Shown here piece by piece: positions 46,785 through 59,000 of a stretch of DNA of 64,000 nucleotides. The stretch is from Monosporascus cannonballus (Eukaryota > Ascomycota > Sordariomycetes > Xylariales). The stretch spans positions 57,000-120,999 of the forward strand of contig QJNS01000709.1 of assembly GCA_004154925.1 (NCBI GenBank), given 5' to 3'. The translations under genes were made by a program, and so were the position numbers. Numbering within the stretch: the stretch's first letter is position 1; each line of letters starts with the position of its first letter. The notes under the pieces are model-generated. The model saw only the letters and a program-made list of their open reading frames with translations, ran no database searches and was not told where the DNA came from.

Positions 46785-47527
46785 AGGCCGTCCTAGAGTG
46801 TACGTGGGCCGGGCGTTTGAGTTCCGGAACCCCCTCGAGCGCTTGCCAGATCGCAAGGGCGGATACTACGCACTTCGGCCGTCTTCGCCCCTACAACAAT
46901 GGGGGATTGCGCCTATTCAGTTCGTCCTCGCCTTCTCGGCGGCAGCAAGCATCGCGGTCTTGGATTGGGATCTGGGCGCCAGGGCGGTGTGCTCGTTCTG
47001 GACAGAGACGGTCTTCGCACCGCTGGTTTGGGAATCCTCAGCATCCCGATCCACATTGCTGGAACGCTGGCGCTCCACCTCCGGATGCGGAGGATATTGG
47101 GCGAGAAGATGTAAAGCGACGTATTGGACTGGCGTAGCGGTTTCGCGCGCTGTCCTACAAGCTATACGCGGTAGGCAAGTCCGAGTGGGTTCCTGGCGTA
47201 GCAAAAGGGGAAATCCGGGTTACACCCTTCCGGGAGCGCAAAATGTACATCGAGTGGTCATGGTATCTATCTACTCGCGCGTCATTCATATTCTCCTCGG
47301 AACGCTATTGTGATCTAGTATACTGTTCATCGAACCTCAGGATGCGGCTTATTACCATAGCCAGGTACATGGCTCCAGTTCTGGTATGTCGGATCATACT
47401 GATGTTCGAGATCGCGGGCATGCGCGAGATCTACAACTCCAAGGCTTCCGGAGGCACAGACACTGGTGGAACACCAGAACCCCACAAGGGAGGTAAAGCC
47501 GTCCAGTGCCCGGAATGGAAGATGTGA
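46785..47527 (+). pseudogene. Possible decayed membrane-protein gene
   Basis: Protein-like sequence is spread over three frames. PRVYVGRAFEFRNPLERLP and a hydrophobic LAFSAAASIAVL stretch lie in the first. GLGILSIPIHIAGTLALHLR lies in a second, ending at TAA near 47112. The third runs from about 47135 to the stop at 47527: ALSYKLYAVGKSEWVPGV, VTPFRERKMYIEWSWYLS, two hydrophobic segments and a hydrophilic tail. I could not join these with consensus introns. A frameshifted relic of a fungal integral membrane protein is the simplest reading; an unresolved spliced gene is the alternative. No family assigned. Confidence 0.35.
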
Positions 47528-47946
47528 AATTTGACATTAATTATATGCCCCAGGGGTGGCTGGAACACCCTTGTTGGTTAAGATATACTGGTTACTAGTA
47601 GGGTTGTAACACCGAAAAGTTTAGATAGTCAAACACACCCTCCGTCTATGAGTGATATATCACACCAACGCCAGAAACTCCATGCAATGATCGACTGAAG
47701 AACCACGTTGTCGCCTGTTGTGAGCAATCGAACAATCAGGCCAGTTTTTCTTCCCTCTTCGTTTCGCGAACGTTACAATCGTACAATTGGGTTCGGGTCG
47801 CAGACAATGGCGGATAAATTATAACAGAGGTGAGACCGGAAGATGTTTTTATGCCACGTGTAAGCGTGTGCATTTTGTAACACTGGGTTAAGCTTAATAT
47901 GACGAGAAGGAGAATAAAACATAAGGAAGGCCTCTGGGATGGAGTG
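47528..47946. other. Intergenic stretch, no gene recognised
   Basis: Presumed 3' flank of the minus-strand gene that ends at 47947. Nothing else seen. Confidence 0.5.
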
Positions 47947-50505
47947 TTAACCTCGTCGCACCCGCTTCCATAAGCGCTTCATTACGCCCCTTTGCGCCGA
48001 CTGTGGATCGAGGTCTTGATCGAGATTTGCAAAAATTCTCTCCAGGCTATCTTTCGACTTCGCCTGGGCACATGCACTGGTTGATTGGTCGTCACGGAAC
48101 GGCGAAGACTGGGGAATATTGGAGGACGGCTGGTATGCGCCTCTCGACCACCCATGAATCTGGTCTTCGTACGCTCTTAGGTCCGGTCTGGTGAGGGTCA
48201 TACGCAGCGTCATCTCTCGCGAAGCGACGGGCACATGCACATAACCTTCTAGGGGTTTGCTTTGGCCATCATCCTTGTTAGTACGCTGGAGGAGCCGTAG
48301 GGGCGGATGTTCCAGCAGGTGGGGTGTCCTCGGGGATTCTGGATCCGGCATAGATATGTCTTCGCTGTAGAAAGACGATCGGTCATCAGAGAGGAACGTC
48401 TTGAAGACCTCGGAGTCTTGTGAGAGCATCCGACGTGGGTGGCGCTTGGCAGATAGCTGGTCGTCGTTGTCATGCTCCGCCGCGAGGACGTCGTTAGAAG
48501 GGAATCCGAATTCGATTGCCTCGTCAAACTTTTGTGGCGAAGAAAGATAAACTCGCAGCTTCAATCGCGCTTCAGGATCCTGATAATGGGCTGCGGCAGG
48601 ATCGATTGATGTTACAGAATCCTGTGTGGTGTGTTTTGGCGTAATAAGCGAAAGGGCCCTTGACCTCCGCCGAGCGTGCTGCAGCGGCAGGACAAAGCTT
48701 GACACGGCGGGCGACACTGGATATGAAACGGCGGTCTCTTTGGTCTCTGGCCGGCCGAAGTCGGAAGACATACGATTCCCGAAGGGAATCTTTGAAATGG
48801 AAAGATGGCGCCGGAAAGGCGGTCTCCGCTCTGTCTTGGGCACGGGGGATTCCCGTAAGTGGGTACGACAGTCGTCGAAAACTAGTCGAAGATCCAGCTC
48901 TTCATCGTCATCCAGCCACCGAAAGCTGTCGTACAGGTCGTTGTGTGTCTTCTCAAAGTCGGAAAACTTCTTGTCGATCTCCAATGCTTCCATGCTGGGC
49001 TTCGGTGAGGGCGGCAGCGGCGGGGTGCATATGCAGGGACTTGGACGGCTGCTTGCACGACGGCCTATTCTATAGATGGCCTCGTCGGCTGCATCCAAGA
49101 TGACGCTCTCCTTTAGCTGTCTGGCTAAGAGTAGTTGTTCCTCCTTCGTGAGATACTTTTCTCGAATCTTGGCAGGAAGTTTTGCCAAGAACAAATACTC
49201 GGCCGGGAGGGGACGCGTCTGATCTAATAAGGGAGAGGTAGTTGGCCGTTGGGTGCTCTTGCTAGTTACCCCACTAGCATTATTCGTCCGGTGGTGCTGG
49301 TGGGGATTTTGATTGAAGGCAGACGTTCGAGCAAGTCGCAGGCGTTCCAGGGTGGAAAAGCACTGTGCAAAGGGGGAGGTGTTAGTATATGTTGGAAAGA
49401 CGGTGCTCGCTGGCGCAGGGCGAAGTAGGGGTGGGTTCGTGAAAGGTCATCTCTTCAGTGCACTCGCGCAGCTATAATAGGGGCACAGAACAGAGACCGA
49501 GCTATGGAAGTACAGATAGAGGCGGTTGGCCCATATAGATTCATGTGTGTGCCTTCCCTGCAGGAACGGGCATAATATGGGGACGCGGTGGACGGTAACA
49601 TTGAACGCAGCTGCACCCAATGGCACAATTGGCCTGCATGAAACAATGCAGGCGTCCGTCCAATCAGAGGATTGCCTTCCCCGGTAGTCTTTCAATTGGT
49701 AAGATATGCCTCCGGCTTTTCTCCTCTCCCAAAAGAACTTCTTGCTTGAAATGCTCTATCGAGATTCGCGTGGGAAATTCTGTTGTCGTGATGAGCTCCC
49801 ATTGACATATGCCTCAGTTGGAAGGGAATTCCAAACATCGGGCCTCTGTCTCGTAAGAATGATGCAGTCCAAAGTCGCTGTCTTGTAAGGGAGCGAGCAC
49901 ACTTGCAGCTGCTTCAAGAGTATTTTGCTAATGCGGTAGCTTTGCCGTCGTACCACATCGCGCCATCTACTCACTAGAGTAGAGGCTCCAAGACACCTCA
50001 TTTCAGACTTATCCCTCTCATCGACCAATATTCCGGCAAGGTGCTACTGATCTTCGGCACTAGACAAGACAGACGATCCTCGGACACATGTGTATAGGAT
50101 GATCGTCGCTGTACGGAGTCGGAGGCGCCGCAATGACGAGCGGGCAAGACAAGAGGATAGAAATCTCAACTGACTCACTTTGCGTCTGATAGCGATGGGG
50201 AGAGACTCGAATTCTTCCAGATCTTGTGGCGTGAACTCCGGATGCGGTGACTTCCCTGTTTTCCTGGACTTCGAAAAGGTAGCTGTCAATGCACCAGTGG
50301 CCGAATCCACACATCGACGACGACTGTCCTGCTGCGAACCTTGCAACTCGGGTTTGCTCCAGCTGTTGGAAGCTGAGTGCTGGTGCTGGTCGAGGAGGCT
50401 TCGGTGGTAGTCAGCAGTACTCGCGAGCGCAATGGCGTTGGGTCGGTCCTGGCAAGGGCTGTGGTCGTTCCCGTCAAGCTCATCGTCGGCCGAGTTGCAA
50501 GGCAT
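47947..50505 (-). CDS. Conserved fungal protein of unknown function, split by an 816-nt intron
   Basis: Two exons: 50179-50505 (109 codons from ATG 50505) and 47947-49362. The donor GTGAGT is at 50178 and the acceptor CACAG at 49363, with a TACTAAC branch point about 20 nt before it. Both exons are phase 0. The splice joins LEEFESLPIAIRRK to CFSTLERLRLARTSAF, and the second exon has no ATG before residue-like sequence PLPAEYLFLAKLPAKIREKY, so it needs an upstream exon. The product is 580 aa. The conserved-looking core lies around the junction and through TKEEQLLLARQLKESV. The rest is charged, Ser/Pro-rich and probably disordered, with a second conserved-type patch EMTLRMTLTRPDLRAYED near the C-terminus and a basic end (KRLWKRVRRG). 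No signal peptide or transmembrane segment. I recognise no named family. Confidence 0.65.
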
Positions 50506-52075
50506 GCCTGTCGCCCACACACCAGCCTAGCACTTTATATATATGTACGAATATGTAGCAATAGAATTGATTGGTCGCGCAGTTGAACTAAGACACGATT
50601 GTAATGCCAAAGAGGACCAGGAAACCACTCAATTAGAGCCGGCGAGGTCGTCAGTGAGCATTGTTAGTGTTCTGCCGTGGTGAACGTCTTCGCTCGTCGG
50701 TGAGGAATATGTAGGCATAGGCAAGGTTAGATTGGGGGGCGGGGGCATCTCGGACTACATGAGAAAGGCGGAAATCGATGAGCACGTCCTCAGATGGATG
50801 CAGATGGGAACTGTCTTGAGAAAGAAGGGCTTAGAAGGTGACAGGCTACGGAATGGATTGGTGACGGTCAATGCACACACATACATGGAGACACAGATCA
50901 CATTTCGCAGATCCACGGTCCGTCAACATTGGGCTGGTTGAGATGTTCTGGGCCTATGTATGTGCCGACATCAATCAACAGTGCAGCAGGTATATACCTA
51001 GGTAGGTATGCTTCGTCCAATGCTGGAGGCAGATCACATACATAAGTATGTATTAGAGCTCCAACATAGGGGCAAGTTTCACTGCTCGCCCGCCAAAGCT
51101 CTCCCCCGGATTGGTCGTCATCTTGCTTATTACTGCTCTCTCATGACCCGTAGGTGAGGTTTGATGGGCCATTCAATCTTAATACTGACAGGGTAACAAG
51201 TACGGTTCCAGACCGGCGTCGTATGGCGTCCCAACGCGAGCTAGCATCAAGCATGGGTTCGCCTTCCTGTCAACTCAGCTCGATTGGGTACCTGGACCCT
51301 TGACCTTGCAATATATGCAGTCGCCTACCTACATAAAGCAAAGTATGTGCGTATGTCCGCATAATATATCGAGTGCTGTGATCTACGATACTTTGACCTG
51401 TGATTGGAAGGACTATTAGCCGCTTAGCTGTTGGCAACACCTCGCTGCGGCTCTGGTTGGTCGGATATCCAGGTGTTTTCCAGACTACCCTATTCGGCGC
51501 TTACCAGCTATACACAGTAGGAGCTCTTGGAGTCATAAAGGCACTTAAGCGCTCAGGGGAGATGGGGCCGACTATGCCAAATCGGGGGATTCGGTGGATC
51601 CGAAAGGAGTGGTCTCATTTGTTCCTCAAAGCCCACCGCTTTGCTTGACAACGGTTTTCGAGGGGTCGGAATGTTGTGGTGAACGCCAGTACTCTCATGA
51701 AATGGAAACTGTGGCTGAAAGTTGTCCTTGTAAAATCTTGTTCGATTAGCCATTATCTTCCGCTTCACCAATTATTCGACTATCCAGACAGTCCATACCG
51801 AAATATAAAACTTTGAGTTGAATGTTCCTTTCGGTGTACCCGTCCAAATTATTGTCAGGTGCTGCTCGGTATGTGTCGGATCGGTGATGCTCCGTTATAG
51901 ATACTCCCCGTGCTTTGGTTTCCGTCATCACGCCTCAAGGGAAAGGGACGGTGGAACGAACAGTAATGGGCTGCTCCAGCGAGCCGGCCAGGTAGACGCA
52001 TATTGTAGTTACGAGGCGTCACGCTAGCGAAAGCTCCAGAGGGCGGGGGACAGAGCTTTGCGCCAGTAACGCCCA
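50506..52075. other. Intergenic stretch, no gene recognised
   Basis: Includes the promoter of the minus-strand gene that starts at 50505. A TACCTAGGTAGGTA palindrome lies at about 50996-51009. Open frames are short and unconvincing. Confidence 0.5.
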
Positions 52076-52803
52076 CAGGTCGTGGGCAAATAATTGTCAC
52101 ACCTTAACTCTTGGCCACTTAAACCCCAGCAAAATACTATGGTATGAGGCAGAAGTTTTCACACTCTGTTATGTATCTATAGAACGCGCTAGTGACCGCG
52201 CTATACAGATTAAGTATGGCTTATACGAGGGTGGTCCCCATGGTGCATCACAAATTAGAGGCGAATTGGTAGCTTTCCAGTATTAAAACGTCGACAATTC
52301 TCGATATATATCGAATAATTTAATTATGAAAATATTGGCGCTAGCCGGCAAAGGGAAAGCGCGGTGGGGTTATTAGCGGCGCAACCTGACAGTATGTGAA
52401 GACTTACCCCTAACACCATAGTAATATCAATGGATAATCCATCTCGTATCTGCTGACTTCAGAATATCTCCTCAGGTGCGATAAGACCACACAGTAACCG
52501 GCAGCTGCATTCCGGTCTCGTTCTGGAATAAATGGGAATTTCGTATCCAGTCATGAACACGAACTCGACGTTGCGTGGAGCATACAGTTGTTTCAGGTTA
52601 GCGTCATTGCTGCTGCCGGTTACTGTGTGACCTTATCGCGCCCGAGGAGATACGTTATAATATATCAATAAATAAGCATTGACAATATTAATAACTTCTT
52701 TTCAACCGTTTTGGTTGATTTTTAAACCTTTGCAAATAATTGCAGCGGAATAAGTTGCTATGAAGCAATATGGGGGCGTGTTAATTATCTTGTCCACGAC
52801 CTG
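52076..52803 (-). mobile_element. Non-autonomous inverted-repeat DNA element A (with nested MITE)
   Basis: 728 bp bounded by terminal inverted repeats: CAGGTCGTGGGCAAATAATT at 52076 and, inverted at 52803, CAGGTCGTGGACAAGATAAT. The subterminal sequence at its right end (reverse strand) aligns with the left end of element B: both carry TATTTGCAAA, AATCAACCAAA, AAGAAGTTAT and GCTTATTTATT in the same order. It is therefore an inverted copy of the same family. It contains no open frame, and a different inverted-repeat element sits inside it. No clear target duplication flanks it. Confidence 0.75.
52465..52652. mobile_element. Nested MITE inside element A
   Basis: 188-bp element with 41-bp terminal inverted repeats (52465-52505 and 52612-52652) that begin TATCTCCTC and end GGCAGC. 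They match at 37 of 41 positions, and all four differences are transitions. If the outer TA is the target duplication, it belongs to a Tc1/mariner-type MITE family. No coding capacity. Confidence 0.8.
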
Positions 52804-54755
52804 GTCGACGTCGCCGAAGCGCAAAATGGACCTAAGCTAAACACTCTCTGACAACCTTACTATTAGATACTGTATTATCTCTCGAAATTGATATAAGGCT
52901 AATGCGGGTTAAAGCAGGTGAATGCAATTAATTATATCTTGTACCGAAAACCGTCCTGGATTTGGACAAATTAATAATAATAACAGAACGAATAAAGGAA
53001 AAGGAAAAGCTGATCCGTCTGGGGAAGCCGGACAATGGAGCCCATTAGCGCTCTGTTTTCACATAACCAGGGAAATTGGTGACGCAAGCCTTTACGGCTC
53101 CGTCGAAATGGAAGATCCCATAGAAGACCCGGCTTTGGAGAGCGTACGGTATGTACGATGAGCTAAATCGCAAAGCGGTGGCTGACAACCTAGTGCTTGT
53201 ATACATGCAAACTCCTGGTCTCTGTCAAGGTAGGGAGTTAGAATTGTCCCCGTGCCCGTAACGGGGCCTTCAGAATCTCCTTAGTATGTTACATGCGTTG
53301 CGCCTCGCGTTGAGCTTGTTAGGATATGCTTGGAGTGGCCGGATGGAGATGTTGGCGTGACTGGGAAGTACGTTTCCACAGACCAAGAGGGACAACATCT
53401 CTTAAATGTGGACGGCGAGGAGGAGATACCACAACCTGGCATATGACCTCTCGTGCCTTGCTTCGAGCGGTTCGGACCAACGCATCGCGCCGATAGAAGT
53501 CTTGCACCATGCGAGAACAACATTCCTAGGGCGTCGGTGTTCTGAATCCCTCTTGGGGCGCTTGAAGAGACAGAATCATGCTCTATCGGTTTCGACATTG
53601 AGGCACTTACGCCTACACTTACGTTGCTTCAGCAGATGATTCCACGCCTCCACTACCTTGAGTACGCCTTCGTCATAAACAAGTTGACCCGTACTATGTA
53701 TGGACCGCTAGATTGATGGGATAACCCAGTTTCAAGTAACGACCGGATTGCACGGCACCGGTACCCTCTGCTTCATACGGGTTCGACTTTCTTCAGCAAG
53801 ACCATCAACCACTGGATCTGGCTCGTCTATGCCAACCCTCATGACTACGCTAAGTATGTGCTTTGGAAGCGACTCTGGAAGTCTCCCGGATTCTAGCACA
53901 GCGTACGTCTTGCCTTTGTGGACTAGTTGACCTTGAATTGCCTTCGAATAACCCATTCGGTAATAACGGGACGAGTCAACTGTCAAGATTAGAAACCTGG
54001 CCGTCATGAGAGTGATCATTTTGTGGAGGCAATAGAGCTTTTTTACCTCGACTTCATCATTGCTCCCGGCGAGGACATTCTATATATATTGACGCTGAGC
54101 GCACACCTATTTGGCCGTACCGTAAGTGAACGAGTCCCTTCGAGTATTAATTGGCAAGAAGAATCTTGTTAGGACGGAGAATCGCCGCAGGAAGGGGTCC
54201 TCTCACAAGGCGGCAATGTGGATTCATCAAGCATTGTATTCAGCTCAGGGATGGAACTTATATGGTTCATCCGAACCTAGTCACCATCATCCGTATGATT
54301 GGCCGTGGCCTCCTGACTGGCCCGTTGACATGCTGGCTGAATTGCATGGTCCAAGTCAAAAGAAATGGAGTCGGACGTGGCAGAAATGCCTACCTGGTAC
54401 GCTCGCCTCGATAAAGGACGAGGCTGACGATGGCTCTTTATTCCGTTCATCTACAGCCTCACCCCCAGAGCCGCTAAGAGCATGGGTTCTCAACTTGTAT
54501 TCCGACTACGGTGTCGGTATTGTCAGGGATTGCATTCATTATTCGAATGCGCCGTTAAGCGCATCGAATGCGGTGACGAACGAGTTATTCACCTATGGTT
54601 ATAAGTCTTCTTGCGGCTTCATGGGGTCGTTTGATTTCATGTGCGCACAGCACGAAGGCAGGTGTGAGGTAGCCCTGCCTGTTAGCGTCAAGTACTAAAA
54701 TGGAGCTGGCTGTTCGGGTCCCCAGAGGCTGCCGGGTTAGCGCGTGCGCATGTTG
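52804..54755. other. Stretch between the two related elements, no gene supported
   Basis: Open frames such as plus 54126-54698 (190 codons) and minus 53732-54019 are present, but no family or consistent start context could be recognised. The sequence between the facing repeat ends of elements A and B may be ordinary intergenic or decayed DNA. Confidence 0.4.
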
Positions 54756-54760
54756 GATGG

Positions 54761-55023
54761 CAGGTCGTGGACAAAATAATTGACACACCCCTGTACTGCT
54801 TCAGAACAGCCTATTCCGATGCAACTATTTGCAAAAATTGTAGGAAATCAACCAAACGCTTAAGAAGAAGTTATCAATTTTATTGACTTGCTTATTTATT
54901 AACCGATTAAGTAATGTATATTCTGAAGTCCGGGAATATAGAATGGTTCATCTATTGATATCATTTGCTGAGAGTTAAGGGGGTTACTAGTAAAAGTGTG
55001 ACAATTATTTTGTCCACGACCTG
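54761..55023 (+). mobile_element. Non-autonomous inverted-repeat DNA element B
   Basis: 263 bp with terminal inverted repeats CAGGTCGTGGACAAAATAAT that are perfect for 22 nt at both ends. It is flanked by a 5-bp direct repeat GATGG (54756-54760 and 55024-55028), which could be a target duplication. AT-rich interior with no open frame. Same family as element A, opposite orientation. Confidence 0.8.
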
Positions 55024-56029
55024 GATGGTTAGTACCTCCTAGTCTGCTAGGCCTGCCCCAGGGGGCGTTTGCACTTGTATTTTGTATACGCCTGACCTAG
55101 GTACTTTGCTGTCGTACGGGAGCTTCAGTATTGTTCATACATGGTGCATATGTGCCTGGTAAGATAGGTAATGAAGAACTCGTGCCCGAGGCCAAGTATC
55201 TCTGCAGATAGGTACCTAGTCGAGCATCATGCGTGTCTTCTCTCCTTTTGATTTATTTATCCTTCAGGTAACGCTGCCTGTAGGTAGCTGCACAATCCGT
55301 GGAGGCTGGAGTGCCTAGGAGGTGTGTTATTTGCATCTACCCGCTCGGGAGCACCTACCTACCTACATACTAACGTTAGGCACCTAGGTACAAAAAGAGC
55401 TACCTGGCTGCCTTGGGACGATAAGCGTACCAAGTAAGCAACACTGCTTGAATTTGATTGAGTTCGATTTCATGAAACTTGTTGCCATCAGCATAGGCAA
55501 TTCCTACATGTATACAACTTAAGTATGTCTGTGTGCATGTGTAAAGAACAACGAGACGACATTTTAAACGTTTTCCTATAAATGTACCTATAACCTCCTC
55601 ATCGCCTCACTTATCATCTCTTGCATCTCCATCTCTGCAACAGGGTCAACAAGGCCCGCAGACAGACGGATAGACAGGCTGCCGAGGTGGCTGACTGGCA
55701 GATAGCCTGACGTTCAGCTAGTTCTCTCACCTACCTTATAGACCTTCCTTTACCTTATATAGGGTCCTAGCTGTAGCCTCTACGGTGTTTCCGCCGTTCT
55801 TATCCATCGCGTGCCTACTCACGAGCCTACCTACGTAGGCATGTATTTATTCTAGGGAGCAGCACCACGGGCTACATACGACACCAACCGACACTAGCAC
55901 GTCTGGGATTTCATCATTGAATCGGTGCCAATCGAAGCACGTCCTCTTTCGCCCTCTCCTGCCTGCTCGAGTCGCAAGCCGGTTTGCTATGATCATCAAG
56001 GCACCATCGTCATCACCTCTTGTGAGAAC
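55024..56029. promoter_or_regulatory. Promoter/leader region of VPS10, rich in TACCTAGGTA-type words
   Basis: At least six TACCTA/TAGGTA motifs occur here (near 55096, 55207, 55278, 55350, 55384 and 55828), several palindromic. No gene recognised. The frame upstream of the VPS10 ATG stays open back to 55925 but begins without an ATG. Confidence 0.5.
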
Positions 56030-59000
56030 ATGAGGGCTGGGGGACATCTTGCGACGTCAGCCTCGGCTTGGCGGACGCTCTTCCTACTGACGAGCCTTCT
56101 TTTGTTTACTTGCAACCCCGTCCACGCAAAAGACGATCCGATCATTACCCCTACCCGCTTCGACAACCCGCCCGTTTATCTGCATTATTTCCGACACTCC
56201 AATGTCATTTTGTTACAAGAAAGCTTAGCTCACACGATATGGCGATCCCAAGACGCTGGCGCTACCTGGAAGAAGGCCGACACCATCGAGCATGACAAGG
56301 CTTTCGCTTTGGTCATGCATGAATACGACCCGAACCGTGCGTACGTCCTGACTAGGGGCAACGTACACTGGAAGACCAAAGACAAGGGAGAGACATGGGA
56401 GACCTTCTTCACCGACGCTTACACCAGCGACAGGAGGGAGTTTGGCTGGATGGTCTTCCACGCCGACGATCCCGACCGCATCATCTTCTACGGCATGGAT
56501 TGTGAGTCCATCTTCTGCAAAGAGGTTGTCATGTATACCACCGACGGCTTTGAGAATGATGCCAAGTTCCTACGCAGCAACGCCATCGGCTGCTGGTGGG
56601 CGAAATCGTCGGATCTCTTCACCACTGGCGAGGACGATCTCGATGCCAACAGGGTCTTGTGTATCATCCACGACCCCGGTCTGTTCACCCGCCGGGAGGA
56701 TAACCGACTCGTCATTTCGGACAACTATTTCAGTGCTAAGTCCGGAGACTCAACCGGCGCTATCCAGGAGTTTGAGCCAGATCTGGATAATGGCCACACC
56801 GTCCGCGGTGCCATCAATATAGCCAGCGTCAAGAAGTATCTACTGGTAGCCACCACCTCGAAGAACACGGACGAGATGGCGTTGTATGTCACAGGCGATA
56901 CCACCCACTGGCATAGGGCGATCTTCCCGCAAGATCACCGACTCGACCAAGAAGCTTATACGGTCCTTGAGAGCACCAACTATAGCATACAGATCGATGT
57001 CATGGCGAGCGCACATTTGTCTGAGCCGATGGGCGTCTTACTGACTAGCAATTCCAATGGCACCTATTTCACAAGGAACGTCGAGCATACAAACCGTGAT
57101 CCCCGGGGCATTGTCGATTTCGAAAAGGTGTCCGGCATACAGGGGATTTTCCTGGTCAACCAGGTCGATAACTGGGAGGAAGTGGAGCAGAGTGGACATG
57201 CCAAGAAGAAGGTTAAGACGAGAATCACCTTTGATGACGGGAGGACTTTCGAGCCTGTCAAGTCGGGTGATGACGAGATCCATCTTCACTCTGTTACTGA
57301 ACTGGACAATATCGGCCCTGTCTTTTCTAGCCCTGCCCCTGGCCTTGTCATGGGGAACGGTAACCGAGGCAGCCACTTGAAAAGCTACAACGACTCTAAT
57401 CTCTACGTGTCTGATGATGCAGGCAGAACATGGATAGAGGGCCCTAAGGGCCCGCATAAATACGAATTTGGCGATCAGGGCTCCATCCTGTTCGCCGTCA
57501 AGGAGAGCAATAGTGAAGAGGCTGATATCGATGAACTACGTTACTCTTTGGATCATGGCAAAGAGTGGAAGACGGTCAAACTGCCAGACAATCTAAGAAT
57601 TTCCCCATGGATTTTAACAACGGAGCAGGGCTCCACCAGCCTGAAATTCGTGCTCGCTGCCCGGACGGGACCCAAATCGAACCCCTCCGGGTTCTATGTC
57701 ATCTCCGTTGACTTCGACGGCTTGCACGAGGCCACCTGCAAAGATGGCGACATGGAAGACTGGTTTGCAAGGACAGATGGCGACGGAAATCCTAGTTGCA
57801 TCATGGGCCAAACGCAGAAATACCGTCGACGTAAAAAGACCGCAGAGTGCTTCATCAAGCAAGAGTTCAAGGATCTGGTCCCCCAATTCAGTCCGTGTGA
57901 CTGTACCGATGCTGATTTCGAATGCGACTTCAATTTTAGGCGAGATGGAGATGACTGCAAGTTGGCTGGTCCTGTACCGGCGCCTGAAGGGGCTTGCAAG
58001 AGCAACGATCCCGATGAGACATTCAAGGGCTCATCTGGCTGGCGTCTCATTCCCGGCAATCGGTGCAAGCGTACGGATGGCAGTCAAAAGGATGATGAAA
58101 AGGAGTGGAAATGTTCGGATTCCACGGCTCCACCGACCACTCCGGGTAATGGGAAGGTGCACCATATCTCGACCCCATTTAAAGGAGAATTTCCACTCTT
58201 TGAAAAGCACTACCTTGAACGAGGCGAGGTGAGCACCCGAGATGACGAGACCGTCATCGCCAGACCCATCAGCTCGGACCCCAGGAGCTTTGGAGATATA
58301 TTTATCACCCATGATCATGGCAAGAATTGGGACACGCCTGACTATCTTCGCGACAAGAATATCTGGGCTATCGTCACGCATCCTTACGTCAAGGACATGG
58401 CCTTCTTCCTTACAACTGAAGAGAAAGTGTTCTATACGGCCGATCGCGGGCGACATTTCGAGTCCTTCAAGGTGAAGGGAAAGCCTGACACTACAAGCAA
58501 TAGGCTACCTCTCGCTTTCCATCCAGACAGGAAGGGCTGGCTCATATGGCACGGCAAAAATTGCGAAGGCGACGACGGCTGCCATGTGGAGGCTACCCTT
58601 TCCACTGATCGCGGTTTCAGCTGGAAAATGATCAGACGATACGTCGAAAGGTGCGAGTTTACAGGATCGTCTGCGTACGGCGCGTTCCGCAACGAAACGC
58701 AAATCATATGCCTGGCCAGCAAGCGCGAAGACAACGATGATAACAATCCCAAACAGCTTCTGTACAGCGATGATTTCCGCAGCTACGATCTGACGGCGGT
58801 TCAAGACAACGTGAAGGATTTTGCGACTATGGCCGAATTCATCGTCGTCGCCACAGAGAACCAAACGGAGAATACGCTTAACGCGCTCGCAAGCATCAAC
58901 GGGAGAGACTACGCGCATGCCCGCTTCCCCTTTAACTTCGAGGTTCCCCACCAACGCGCCTACACTGTTCTGGATAGCTCCACCCATGCCGTCAATCTGT

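Noticed and set aside
53732..54019. Minus-strand 95-codon frame as a gene fragment
   Set aside because: It looks faintly protein-like, but no family, start context or adjoining exon could be identified.
54126..54698. 190-codon open frame as a gene
   Set aside because: No motif, no conserved-type composition and no neighbouring exon; overlapping frames are similarly open, so it may be chance.
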